Origin: Sphagnum compactum
Taxonomy: Eukaryota; Bryophyta; Sphagnopsida; Sphagnales
NCBI GenBank assembly: GCA_965153455.1
Contig: OZ234502.1
Span: forward strand, 6,231,495 to 6,295,494
Direction: 5' to 3'
DNA length: 64,000 nt
Part shown: positions 34,325 to 46,289 of the stretch, in pieces
Position numbering within the stretch: position 1 is the stretch's first letter
Layout: every line of letters starts with the position of its first letter
The notes under the pieces: generated by a model
What the model saw: only the letters and a program-made list of their open reading frames with translations
What the model was told of the DNA's origin: nothing
Databases searched by the model: none
Position numbers and translations under genes: made by a program

Positions 34325-34626
34325 CAGGGTTTCTTTTAAGGATTTTGTGATGTAGTCAAAGTGGCAATCATCGAGAAAATAATTTAGCCAAATTTTTTTT
34401 GGCTATATACCAGATATGAAAGTAGAAAAAATAAATAGAATTCTTCTATATTTTTGGCTACCTACTGGGAACTTATCATCAAAGTCTGGTAATTTGGAAT
34501 TCTTTTTTGTTTGAAAGCTGGCAAATTTGGGTCATTTTTTTTCCATGGAAAATTGTCTGTAATTGGTTGAAATCATATTTTTCAGGTCAAAATTTGGCAA
34601 GAATTTTTCCAGTAAAAGAAACGCTC
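34325..34626 (-). mobile_element. hAT-like MITE, second well-preserved copy
   Basis: 302 bp, reverse orientation to the copy at 3916. Starts CAGGGTTTCTTTTAAGGATT, almost identical over about 38 bp to the inverted right end of that copy. The other end inverts to GAGCGTTTCTTTT (11 of 13 to the first). Flanking 8-mers ATCTAACC and GTCCAACC agree at 6 of 8. The interior has ATTTAGCCAAATT, TTTTTGGCTACCTACTG and TTGAAATCATATTTTTCAGG. Confidence 0.7.
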
Positions 34627-34734
34627 GTCCAACCAAACTCATAATGCAGAGTATTTCTCTTTGTGGGGAATTCAAATTCATATCACGTTCACATTGTGAA
34701 AATCAAATGGAGGCCTTAAGGGGGGGGAAGGAGG

Positions 34735-34957
34735 AATTTAGCAAAATTTGGCTATATGACAGATATGAAAGTTTCAATTAAAATGGTCCTTCTATATTTT
34801 TTGGCTATATACTGTAACTTATCATACGAATGTGGCGATTGGGAACAAAAAAAATTAAAATCTAGCAAATTTTATTTTTCATGAAAAATCCTTTGCATAG
34901 GTTGAAATCATATTTTTCATGTCAAAATTTGGGAAAAACTTGCCAGTAAAAAAATTC
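34735..34957 (-). repeat. Truncated copy of the hAT-like MITE family
   Basis: Begins AATTTAGCAAAATTTGGCTATAT and ends TTGCCAGTAAAAAAATTC, matching the inner and right parts of the copy just upstream. The left terminus is missing. Confidence 0.55.
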
Positions 34958-35800
34958 AAGCATGAAAGCATTCTAATTTCTCCCACTGCAACCTGCCAGT
35001 AACTCTTGTCCTGGAAAATAGGTAATCTCTTTTGTGGCTTTTACTGCAGATTTAGGTCATGGATGAAATTGCATGGATGATATAAGCATGATGTCATCCA
35101 TAGGACATTGATTTGCAATGTAGTTTTCCCCCTAATAGAAGTTTGTGGACATGTGTAAATCGATACATAGTTTTCATGAACTTCTTCTTAACTTGCAATG
35201 CCTGATGAAAACACGTCTCATTTTCCTCTTTATAATAATTTTTTTTTAGTTGTTTCTTGGTAGAGTATTTGGATGATCAAAATTTATTTATTTTTGGGTC
35301 ATTTTTCTGAACATTTTCATTTTTTCATAGAGTTCCCAAAGGGCAACTTTGTAATAATTTCCAAGGATGCAATCAAGAATTTTCCACTTTCCAATATCCA
35401 TGCAAGGAAAGAACCCCTTCTAAATGTTATCCAAATGATGCTCTACGATTTCATTTTGCTATTCTTGTGTAATGTGAAACATGAAATGTTATATTGATCA
35501 ATCATAATCCAAGTAAAATCCCCAATTGTTAGTCCAAGCCCAAAGACACCATAACGGTGTCTTATCTTGAAATTGGCCAAAAAATTTGGTGGCATGCCCA
35601 CACCCCAAAAAGATTACATTTGGAAAAAAAATTCACCTATAGGGAGGGGGAAAGCTTGGCAAAACTCATGAAGAAGTTGGGAATAACAAGGGTCCACAAA
35701 ATGGGTTCCCCCTTCTCCCAAAAATCTTACAATGTAATCAAGTGTTAGCAAAGTTAGTTTCCAATTCAGTTTGTATTCTAGGAAGTCAAGAGCCTTGAAC
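34958..35800. other. Intergenic, no gene recognised
   Basis: Short open frames on the plus strand (35273-35497, 35557-35748) show no domain I recognise. Confidence 0.4.
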
Positions 35801-35829
35801 TTGTTTAAGGGAATTCCAAGCGGCCATGG

Positions 35830-38800
35830 CAGCCATGCTGATTAAGGAAGTAATTAAATAAGGAACAAAACAAATCAAATGGGATGACGCCCAAGACTAA
35901 GTTTGATATGCCTAGTGCAAGAGCTATCAATGTTACCATGATTAACATCTTCACCAAACGACATTTGGGCCCAAGTGTAACGTTCAATATCAATGTTGTC
36001 CCACTTGAGTCTTGCATGTTGAAAAGCTCTCCAAGCAAATTGAACTTGCTAACAATCCATTAAATAGTGAGTTGGAGTTTCCACCAATCCATCATAAGAA
36101 AATAAACAAGGTGTGTTCATTCTCATTCTAACAAACCAAAAACCATTAAGTAGACCTTTGTTGGTGATGAACTATAACAAAGTAGCCACCTTTCCAAGCT
36201 TAGAAACATGTCATAAGTGTTTCAATAAGTCTTTTTAATGATTTGAATGAAACTTAACAGCAATCACTTTGCTAATTCATGTGGATGTTTGCTACCACAC
36301 TTAAATATTAATCTTGTAACCCATTTACACCATATAGTTGAATAAGGTCTTTGGTCTCAAGTTTAGAAATTGACCCAACTTGCAATCATGGGTGAAAGCA
36401 CACTAAAGTGTAGTACTTTCTAGCATATGTGGAGTCTTCACTAATGTTAAAATAAAAGTCCATATACATTGTAACAGAATACATTATATTGCACAAGTCA
36501 TATGGCAAGACTAAACAAGTTTTTTTTACTTTTAGATTTTATCAATGATAAATAATTGTATCAAAAAAAATTCATTTAATAAATGAGAAGTTGAATTATT
36601 AATCCAAATGGATAAAGGACTTTATAAAAAAATCCATATTTCATTGAATATTTCAATTTATGGTTTTCAAAATCTTTCCAAAAAATTTTCCTTTGTATCA
36701 ATGGCATCACACTATTTTCCATGTCAAAAACAATCATTCAACTAAGCATTTAAGTAAATATAATGAATCTATAATCATATGATATGGACTATGATGTAGG
36801 TTTTTAGCACTTCAAAAGTCCAATATAGCAATTCAAAATCCATTATTGAGATTCATATGATGCGATCACTTCATGTAATATATTAGTTTGTTGAATCATT
36901 TTCACATATTATTCATTTAATTTTTGTTGCATGGCTAATAATCAATTTGTGACATAATTATGTACTACACTTTAATGTGTTTTCACCTTCATTGTGATCC
37001 CAAGGGAGGGATTCGATCAATTTTGTCTCAAAGAGCCAAAAAAGTTCCTTGTGGTTTGTTGAAGGTTGTTTTCAAACATATCAAAAACTTGAGAGGTTGA
37101 TGGTTGAAATAGGACATTAAGATGTCAAAATTTGATAGTTATTAAAGTAGGGGTCCTACCAAGAGTTAATTACCTTGAAATAAAGTTGCACATGGATTCT
37201 TACATAGTAATTGTGTTACCATGAACTTCCCTAACCCAATAGACCCAAGCAGGAACTAGTTCATCATTAGTCAAACCTCATGCCACCTAGTCCCCATGTA
37301 ATAAAGAAATTTCCATGCTACCCAAATCCCAACATATTGAATCTAAAATGGTGTCCTAATTGAACTAAATGCTGACATTCCTAATTCATACTCCCACATG
37401 TTTCAAACACTTTTAACTTCACTTCACATTGTCCCACAAGTCACAAACCCAAAAGTGATTTAAATTAGTTAATTATACATTAACAAGTTGGTATTCCACA
37501 ATGTTCGAATTGTCAAATAATGGTTACTTCAAAGTTTCCTCCAAACTAATTAAGTTCTTATTCATTAGCCTTTTCTTTACATTCAACTAGGCATCCATAA
37601 AAACTTATTCCAACTCAAATGTGGATTTTCTAAATGTGATAGCTTAAAAAACTACAAGGAATTTGTTGGCATCCATTTCCACACCTTTCCATTAGGTTGT
37701 GAAGTTTGCCCTCATTTCATTAAGCACTCCCAAGGCTCCTCCCAAAGAGTTAGCCTTATAATTAGTATTTAGCTAAAAGCACATGGGCTTGAGTTTGTGA
37801 TCCAAAACACCAAGACCACCCAAACTCTAAGGCAAAATAACAATGTCCCACTTCACTTTGGTTCTTGCCCTTTCACCCCAATTCCCCTAAATGAAGTTGT
37901 GATAAGGCTTTTGACCTAAATGTACACATTTGCCATAAACTCCAACAACATGTAATGAACCAAATAGTGGTTAACAAAACTTAATTTGCTATTAAAACTT
38001 TTCCAACCAATGAAAATGTCCTAGCAATCCAAGTAATAAATTTGGCTTTCAATGTTTAAAATAATCTAGGAGTTAGCAAATCTAGGAAACGTGAAACCTA
38101 TAAGCAATTTTAAATATTGAATCCCTTATCACTTAAATATCCATTTCAACATGTCTATGTTCCCCCAATCTAAATCTTTATCATATTTAAAATATCAAAT
38201 TTCAACTGACTAGCCCAATTTATTTCAACACATATAACCTTACAAAAAAGTGTTAAAATAATTTTCTCTTTCTAAATTAGGGATAAACCTTTGAGAAATA
38301 ATTTCATATCATCAACAAAAGATTAATTTTTTACCATACCCCTAATGGAAACTTGAAGTTCAAAACATTAAACTTAAAACTCTTTAACATATAACCTAGG
38401 GCATCCACTGCAAGAATGAAAAAATATGGTTGAATTATGTGTTTTAAAAACACAAGAGAAAAAGAAAAATCCTTGCTCACCCAAACAATGTCCTTTTAAT
38501 ATAATGCATTATGAATCAAAATTAGTGTGGAAAATTAAAAAACCACCAAAATTCAAAATGTGACATGGAATTGTACCTTGTTAAACATCCTTAATTCCAT
38601 CTCTCCATGTTTTGATATTCTTAATTATGTTTTACAAAAAAATTGGAAGATTTTTTTTAATTATTGTAATTCAATCATGACTTGTTTTGATTAATTCAAT
38701 AACATATTTAAGGCGACCCAAATATCCAAGTCCAAACCTAGTGAAAAAAAAACTTCATTCATTTTGGGTTTTTGTTGAAAAATATTTTCAATTCAAGCCC

Positions 38801-38900
38801 AATTCATTTTTTGCAAACATCTACCCAGTGAATAATGAAATTTGACAAAGTTGCAATTTACCTCATGAAGAACAAGGAATCCATGTTTTTGTTCTCTATA
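35830..38900 (-). pseudogene. LINE (non-LTR) retrotransposon reverse transcriptase relic
   Basis: Minus strand. Around 38440-38340 the frame reads FFILAVDALGYMLKSFK, the LINE RT motif preceding the catalytic box. Around 38320-38285 FVDDMKLFLKGL holds the DD pair of the active site (FVDD in place of YADD). Around 37895-37800 the downstream motif appears as NWGERARTKVKWDIVILP followed after a stop by SLGGLGVLDH, the usual LINE connection to the C-terminal domain. Further matches are diffuse down to about 35830. Stops are frequent; no poly-A tail or 5' end could be fixed. Confidence 0.75.
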
Positions 38901-40499
38901 CATGATTCAAGGTTTTGATAATGTGAATATTTGCATTTTTAAAATAAAATATTCATCATTGTTAGCCAAATGTTAAATTGATTAAAAGCTTTTTTCAATT
39001 AAAAAATAACTCATGATAATAATGTTCAATGTCAAGAGATTGAATTTTTTAACATTCTACCTTAATCATATTCATTTGATTTTTCTTTCATAAATAAATG
39101 AAGGCAATGCAAATGACAAGTTGACAAACCTTTAAAGGCTTGTCACAAGGTTCAAGGTAAACTTTTCATATTATGGAAGACTTTTAAGCCTTGGGGTGCA
39201 TTTTCTAACTTTTCGCTCTAATACACTTGAAGGGCATGTGAAAGCTTTGGGATGATAATAGGAAAAAAAATCAAGTTGAACTCACAAACATATCAAAATG
39301 CACAAACCAAAAGGAGAGGATGGTTATTGCATAGCTAATTAATAATTAGATTAATTAATAAGCGTAAGCCTAACTAGTGGGCTAGGCTAGTTAATTAGCC
39401 TAACTTTCATTAGTATGTAATTTAGGCCCTTGGCTAGGTTTTGGCTAAGTACGTGTCATAACCCTAGCCTTAAGCTCACGACCAAGGCAAGGGCTTACAA
39501 AGGTGCGAGCCAAGAATGAAGCCCGGGAGTCACATCTCAGGCTCTCGGGAGTGTAGGAGAGTGTGAGGGAATGAACTCCCACACTCCCAAGTGAGCTCCC
39601 ATTTTGGGAGTTAGAGTCCTGATGGACTCTTGAATCTCTAAAGAGCAATTGTAGGGGTCAAAACTCATTGGATTGAAAAGTTTTTTATACCATTGGAACG
39701 TGGATGCCTAAAATGGGCTCACATGAACCATTTGGATGCTTGAAACACAAGTTATGGCCAAAAGAAAGGCCAGGGGTCGAATTGCCAATTTGACTTTCGA
39801 CCACTAAAAGTCTGCAATTGCCCTGATTTACTTGCGTGCAAGTGACATGTCACATATCGTTGAAAAGCTCTTGATGAGGCAACTTTGCATTAGACCTCAC
39901 TTCAATCGAAGGTCTGCACAAAGAGTTATGGGCCTACAAAGTTGCGGGAATCCCAATTTCGAAAATTTCGGGACTCCAAGTTGGGAGTCTCGGGACAAAA
40001 TGACATTTGGGTGCTGGCCCCATGGCTAAGCACAGATAATACTATAATGGGAAGGTGGTGGCTTCCCCCAAGTTCGGGCTGTGGTGAGTTTTGTGAGTCC
40101 GTGTTTGCTCGTGGCTCATGTGTGCACCAAAAGTGTTCCAGCTATGCACTAACCAACTTATTGTTTGGTTTGTGCAAGTTTGTGTGAATAATGACCTGTT
40201 TGTCACTCGTCCTAGTCCCCATCCCGAAGCTCCAGCACAGCCCTCTACCCCCGAAGTGCTATGAGCCAAAGAGCGTACCCCAACTCCTTATCCTTCCGTT
40301 GTTTTCACATTTGGACTCGCGATTGAGTCTATCAAGGAGCTTGGGGGTGCATCGGTAGGTATGCAAGTAAGTTATGCTACCTACTTAATTTACAAGTTTA
40401 TGTACATGTAATATATAGATAGGTAGGTGGGTAAGCTAGGTTACATATGAGAACTTTAAACTAAGTTTTTTTGTAGTCATAGGCAAGTAAATGGCCAAT
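38901..40499. other. Intergenic, LTR-like composition, no gene recognised
   Basis: 39440-40270 has higher GC and phrases (AAGTTATGGCCAAAAG, GTTATGGGCCTAC) resembling plant retrotransposon LTR/untranslated sequence, but no paired LTR or domain was found. Confidence 0.35.
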
Positions 40500-41643
40500 T
40501 GTAAAGGGGTGAAATTGTGACCCTCGATCATTGCCATCCTCAAGGAGGTAAGGCCGAGGGAACAAGGTTAATGTCGTAATACTCAAAAAAGAAACTACCC
40601 TCACTTGATTATTTTACTACAACTATTCAAGTAATAGGTTAAACATCATGCAAAAAACAAAAGAAAAAGGTAGGGTTTGTTACTAAAAACAAACCTACCG
40701 TCCTGTTTATAGGCTACTCCAGCGGTGCCAAAGGAAACATTTATAGAAAGGAAACATGGGAAATGATAATAATTAGGGAGTAACTATTTTTTAGGGCTTT
40801 GTAGTACCTTCAATGCCTCTGAATGTGCCCTAGTGGGTTTGTAGGCCTTCCACAACTATTGTCCCACATTAATAGTGCATGCAAACCTTTTGGTGACACT
40901 ACCTACCGTTTGTAACACCCTCATAACGCCTTCTCAACGTTGCCTACCGTATGTAGAAAGTTACACCCATTCATGGTTGTTGCCTACCGTTTGCAACAAT
41001 CCCATTTAATTTACAAACTTCAACCTTCAAGTATTTTGTTTCTTCCTATTGCCATATATTGCATGCTACCTTCTTGTGGCAGCTAGTAATTTCCTACTCC
41101 ATAATTTAATATGCAATTTTCTTTTATTTTGTAAAAGAAACACATAACTAATATTAAAAGGTCAACAACACATTCTGTAAATTTAAGTTCTATATTACTT
41201 TCCACATATCCTAATAAAAGAAATGCACACACAACATGTAGAGGTTCTTCAACCATTTTCCATTAAAAGATCACACATAATATAAATACATTTCCACTAC
41301 TCTCTCCTCCCTAGTGTTACACCACACATTTCTCCAAGATAATTTTCTATTCCAACTCCCAATTACAAAATTATCCAATGCCATAGAAGTCTTCCAAATC
41401 CTCCTTCTCCACAAAGCCACAAAAGGCCACATTGACCCCATGAAAATGGGGTCCTTATCCTAATCCCTTGTTATAAATCTCTTAGATGATTGGGTGGATT
41501 ACACCCAACCACTCACTAACATGAATTATTTAATCCCACTGGCTTCAACCCTTTGGTAAGGAATGGTAAGTCTATCATTAGTAACTATTAATTATTAAAA
41601 TGCTTATGGTATTAATTAGTCTGTGGGTTTCTACCCCTTAACA
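40500..41643 (-). mobile_element. Solo-LTR-like repeat, copy 2 (inverted to 19742-20768)
   Basis: On the minus strand starts TGTTAAGGGGTAG (41643) and ends near CACCCCTTTACA (40500). Reverse complement of the copy at 19742-20768 over about 1.1 kb. Flanking 5-mers CCAAT and CTAAC agree only at 3 of 5. No internal domains. Confidence 0.6.
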
Positions 41644-42610
41644 CTAACCTACCTACCTACCTATGCACCTACTTATTTACCTTTCTTCAACCTAACTATC
41701 TACCTCTAACCTAATATTTTATTTGTTAATAAACCTGATGCTACTAATTTATTAGAATCATTAGTTATTTGTACCTACAACCTACATATATTACTTACCT
41801 TCTTACCTACCTACATAATTATTGTACATGAAAATGTGAATAAACATGTGAAATGAATAAATTGACAAAAGTTATCATCGTATAAGGATGTAGTCCATTG
41901 GTTCAAGACTTGGCTTATTTTGATGAAAATGAGGGGTTCAATTTCTCATACCTATTTACATGCCTTTGGGCTAGCCTACGTAAACTAGTTAGGTTAAACT
42001 AACATAGGTAGGTTCGGGTGGGTGGGTAGGTAACTGCCTACCCATGTATTTATAACCTAGTTACATATTTTCAACATGCCTACCAATCTACTTACATACC
42101 TACCCACCTACCTACGTACCTATTGCCTATTTATTTACATACAATGAATAATTATTGTCAACATTATTTTTAAATAAATTATAATATTTATTAGGTCGCG
42201 TTTGTAAATAATATTGTCCAAAAATCAATGTTCAAAAATGACAAAAAATTTGAACATTTTAACCACTTAAGATGGTAGTAAAAAAAACACTTTGATCAAA
42301 GTGGTTTTGTCAAAATTGACTTGTGTAAAATGGTAATTTGGCCAAATGGGATAAGACACAAAAGGAAGTCCTTTTGATTAAGTTTTTTAGTCAAATAGTG
42401 TGATTTCTTGTAGTGATGCCTCCTACAATGTCTTGATTTTAACAACAATAAAATTATACATTGTGTATAATCAAACTAATCATAATCTTGAAACTTGTCA
42501 CAATAAGGAAAAAGTGGTAAAAGGAAAAACAAGAAAAACCACCTATTATGTCAAAACCATCATAGGAAGCATTTAAGGCTATTGTGGCATCATTGCACAC
42601 ATGTATATTA
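41644..42610. other. CCTA/TAGG-rich intergenic stretch
   Basis: Dense ACCTACCT/TAGGTAGG motifs at 41645-41820 and 42000-42130 surround a tRNA-like segment (41885-41955). No protein gene. Confidence 0.5.
41885..41955 (+). repeat. tRNA-like (SINE-head-like) segment
   Basis: GATGTAGTCCATTGGTTC resembles a pol III A box and GGGGTTCAATTTCTCA a B box about 45 bp further on. A full cloverleaf cannot be drawn. Followed by TAGG/GGTTAA-rich sequence. Confidence 0.4.
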
Positions 42611-43020
42611 TTGTTGTGGTGATTAATATTCATATGGCAATGATCTAGGTATAGATGGGCAAAAACATAGTTAATGGTGTTCTCTTGGATGGAGGATCAA
42701 GAATCAACATAATTAACTTGAACAACTAAATAACCAGTTGGGACTTCTTAAACTAAAATCAAATTTTTATAATCTATTAATGGGTGATCAAACCACTACT
42801 ACACAAGTTGGCCCAATTAGAAACATTAATATCTTTGTGCATGTTGTCTCATCCATAGTGTTACATTAAAAAAACATAATGGACTCTAGCTAGTTTTGTC
42901 GCTTAGAAGACCTTGGTTAAAAGAGACCAAAATTTCGTATGATTAAGAAACAACGTGGTTGTTGGATTCAACACAATGGAATAGCAAGGACAATTGACGT
43001 TTCTAATCATTTGGGAAATG
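42600..43020 (+). pseudogene. Gypsy-type aspartic protease relic
   Basis: Plus strand around 42655-42720 reads VNGVLLDGGSRINII, the D-G-(G/S) aspartic protease core of Ty3/Gypsy elements, followed by MGDQTTTTQVGPIRN and later IKKQRGCWIQHNGIARTI-like sequence in the order seen in plant Gypsy pol. Several stops. Confidence 0.7.
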
Positions 43021-43499
43021 ATAACAAAAAGGCTATAGGTTTTTGTTTGTTGCATGGTTTCTAATCATGTTAAATAGATGATGAAGATGTTATGTTTGCC
43101 ATTGAATCATTATTTTTTTAGTGGTACCATTGTTTTACTCGAGGATTCAATTTCCTTGATTGATGTAAATGCAACAAATTCTTCATTAATATCAAGTCAA
43201 AAATAGGTGGTCAAAGAACCGATTATGGGTGGTATTTAATAGGCCATTTATGTTTGTAAAAAACAAATAAATGGAAACTATATCATCAATGTCCTTGAAA
43301 TATATAGTTCATTTTGAAACTTTTTATCATCATACCCCAAGTGATATTGAGGTGGATGAAACTCCAATGCATGTTAAAGTTTAATGCATGCAAATTAGTA
43401 GTTAGACATTGAGTAAGGAACAACTTTAAAAACTCAATTTGGGAACTAGGGAACAATCATAATTTGACAAAATGTGCACACCTAAAACAAAATTAAACA

Positions 43500-44070
43500 A
43501 GGGCATTAGAGATTTTATTATGGGAGTTTAGAAATGTTTATGCATGGAATTATTAAAATTTAAATTCCACAAGAATTAACCAACCACATTATCAAATTGA
43601 ACACTTTGATACCACCTATTCATGATGTAAGGTATCGAATGAATTTAAATTATAATGCAATAGTTGGCAAGCAAGATATTAACAAGTTGTTAATATCATG
43701 TTTTATGAAACTAATAGAAGAAATAACCTAGATTTCTCCTTTGGTTGTGGTGTTTACTTGAAAAACATTAAATTATTCATTTGTGTAAATTTCAAGAAGT
43801 TAAATGTAGGAACAAAAAAAGGATCCATGTCCTTTAAATTTAGTAATTTATTATGATTGGACATGAAACATATTCAAAATTTTGGATGGATATTTGGAAT
43901 ACCATTAAACATCCATATCACTAAAAAGGCAAATACAAAATAACATTTATTAATTATTATTGTTTGTTTGTATGGCAAGCGATGTTGTTTGGAGTCAAGA
44001 ACAAGCCACTTGTTTACAAAAAACTAGTAAGTAAATCATTTTTATAAATGTTTCCATGAAGGCTGCTTCT
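43500..44070 (+). pseudogene. Gypsy-type reverse transcriptase relic
   Basis: The 5' part of an RT can be followed through RNVYAWNY (about 43535), HFDTT, MFYETNRRN, then FICVNFKKLNVGTKKG (about 43780), which is the R-(I/M)-C-V-D-(F/Y)-R-x-L-N region with Asp replaced by Asn. Stops and shifts are frequent and the catalytic YXDD box was not found. Probably the continuation of the protease relic at 42600. Confidence 0.65.
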
Positions 44071-46289
44071 ATATTTGATGTCACAAAATGATAGGCTCAT
44101 GGAAGTCCTATATTATGTTAGAAATTGATAGCCTTATACACACAAGATATTTGTTTCCCACATTTTGTGTATTGTGTCAAAAATTGATTTTAAAAAATTG
44201 CAATGATGTTCTATATTCCATGAAGGCATTAGATGATATTAATGGGATTCTTTTTTTTTGTATAATAAATTTTATTTTAAGACAATATTTGAACAACTTT
44301 GGGTGCATTGAAGTCTCATAGATAGTACATTCCTTTTGTGGGCAAACATTGAACATAAAAAATGAATTGATTGTCGCACTATGTGCAAAATTATTGTAAG
44401 ACAATTACCCAACTAAAAAATGTTCCCTTGAATTTAAAAAAATGTAATTTAAATATTACAAATATACCAATTATTAAAAATTCCCCATATTTTAAAAAAA
44501 AAGGTGTGTGGTGTGCATTGTTTAAATGATGGATTTTAGGTTCAATTTTTTGTTTTCAAAAAATCATATTTTTCATTATATGGTTTTTTTGGATGAATTT
44601 TTTTCAAATGTTCATCCTTGCAAGAAGGTGGTTCTTGGGATTTTTTAAAATGCAACTTGGTCCCACTTCTCATGGTCATGTTCCCAATGGAGAAAAAAAT
44701 GGTTCAATAAAATTTCTTCAGCAAAATAAATTGGGGCCCACATCTTCCCAAAATGCTTTGTTGGCTTCCATGGGGAAAACATATAGGGCAGTTGCAAGGC
44801 CTTCAAAATTTTAGAAGTTGCATAATGGATAAAATGTCATCTCATTTTTCATTTTTTCATCTTTCATCCTTATATTTTCATCCATTATACAACTTCAACT
44901 TTTCATCTATCAATCAAATTTTCATCCTTTACATTATGCCACCTTCATCCATAATTATTCAACTATTTGTGCAACCTTACAAAATATTTTGTGCATTTCA
45001 CATATTTTAATTGTTTGTGGAAATTTTTAATTTTCAAATGAAATCCAACTTCCTCAAGGAAGATATCCATGAACAATAAGTGCTCCCAATTATTCAATGA
45101 CTAGGCCATTCCCTAGGGCAACATAACCATTTCTTAAGGCAATTGCCAAACAACAACATAGTTGCAATGAAGAAAGGCAATTCTTTGAAACCACACAACC
45201 ACTTCCCAAGGAACGAATGTTTTCTTCTTCTTCATCAAATGATTTTTCAATTAAGATGGAAATGGTAAAATGGTTTGATCACGTTGACTCCCATTTAAAG
45301 AAGAAATGATAAATTGTTGCGTTGCACCATTTTGATTAAACAACCTAGTATTCTAATTTATAATAGTATTTAACACAATTATCACACTTGAAGGATAATA
45401 AGAAAATTGAGATTGATATATTGTTGGGAATCAATGGAGGGCATGCATACATTGTGTTGGAGAGCGAGTTGCATATAGTTCGTTGCTATTGTTAGTACTT
45501 GCCCATTTTGTAACAACCCACTTGTTAGGCCCATTACTAGTTCATAGCATGGAAACTTTACATACCTTCAATGTGATATTGTAGCATTGGATGTCTATTT
45601 ACGGCCTACTACATAGGTTAATTTAGAGTAAATCTTTGGGCCAAAAAAATAAAATAAAATAGTGGTGCCATTTGGAATATCATAAATGTCATTAAGGAAG
45701 TATGTGAATTTCATAAGGAACATTGTATATGAACAATGTCCACAAGAAGAAAACGAGGAGAAATAAAATAATTATTTGAATAACAACATGGGAACACATT
45801 GCAAACTTGATAAGAAACAAAACAAAATTTCTTGGAAAACATATTGGGAGGATGTGAAGAACATTAGAGTTATTCAAAACTAGAGCCCAATTTAAGACAA
45901 GGGCACTTCATGAATAATTCTGATGTTCTTCATCAAGTCACCTTGTCTTAAATTGGGCTCTAATTTTGACCATGTATTCCTTGTTTCATCCCCAATTTGA
46001 ATGTAGCCATAAATTGAGTGAAATTGGGAAATGATTTATTAAACTATGTATCAATTTTGTAAAACTTTTATTCCAACAAGGCTTGTTTATTTATGAACAA
46101 AATTGAAGATGCAAGTAAAGCAAATCCAAAACCAAAGGTGAAACTTTTTAACAACCAAATTAAATGAAAAAACTACTTTGGTCCCCCATTTCCCCCCAAC
46201 CTTATTGTAATTATTATTTTTTGTGTATTTTTTTTTAACTTAACAAAAAAAAATTGCAATTTGTGAAAGTGTCAATGGAAGGCACCTGA
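44071..46289. other. Intergenic, with one strong foldback
   Basis: AT-rich. Short TTTTCATCC-type imperfect repeats at 44840-44940. Contains the foldback at 45875-45968. No gene recognised. Confidence 0.45.
45875..45968. other. 40-bp-arm foldback with 14-nt loop
   Basis: Outer arms 45875-45902 and 45941-45968 match at 27 of 28 positions. Continuing inward, arms 45875-45914 and 45929-45968 match at 36 of 40, leaving a 14-nt loop (45915-45928). No open frame depends on it. Confidence 0.88.

Noticed and set aside
41885-41955. Functional tRNA gene
   Set aside because: A- and B-box-like motifs exist but no acceptor stem or cloverleaf forms; better read as a SINE-like relic.
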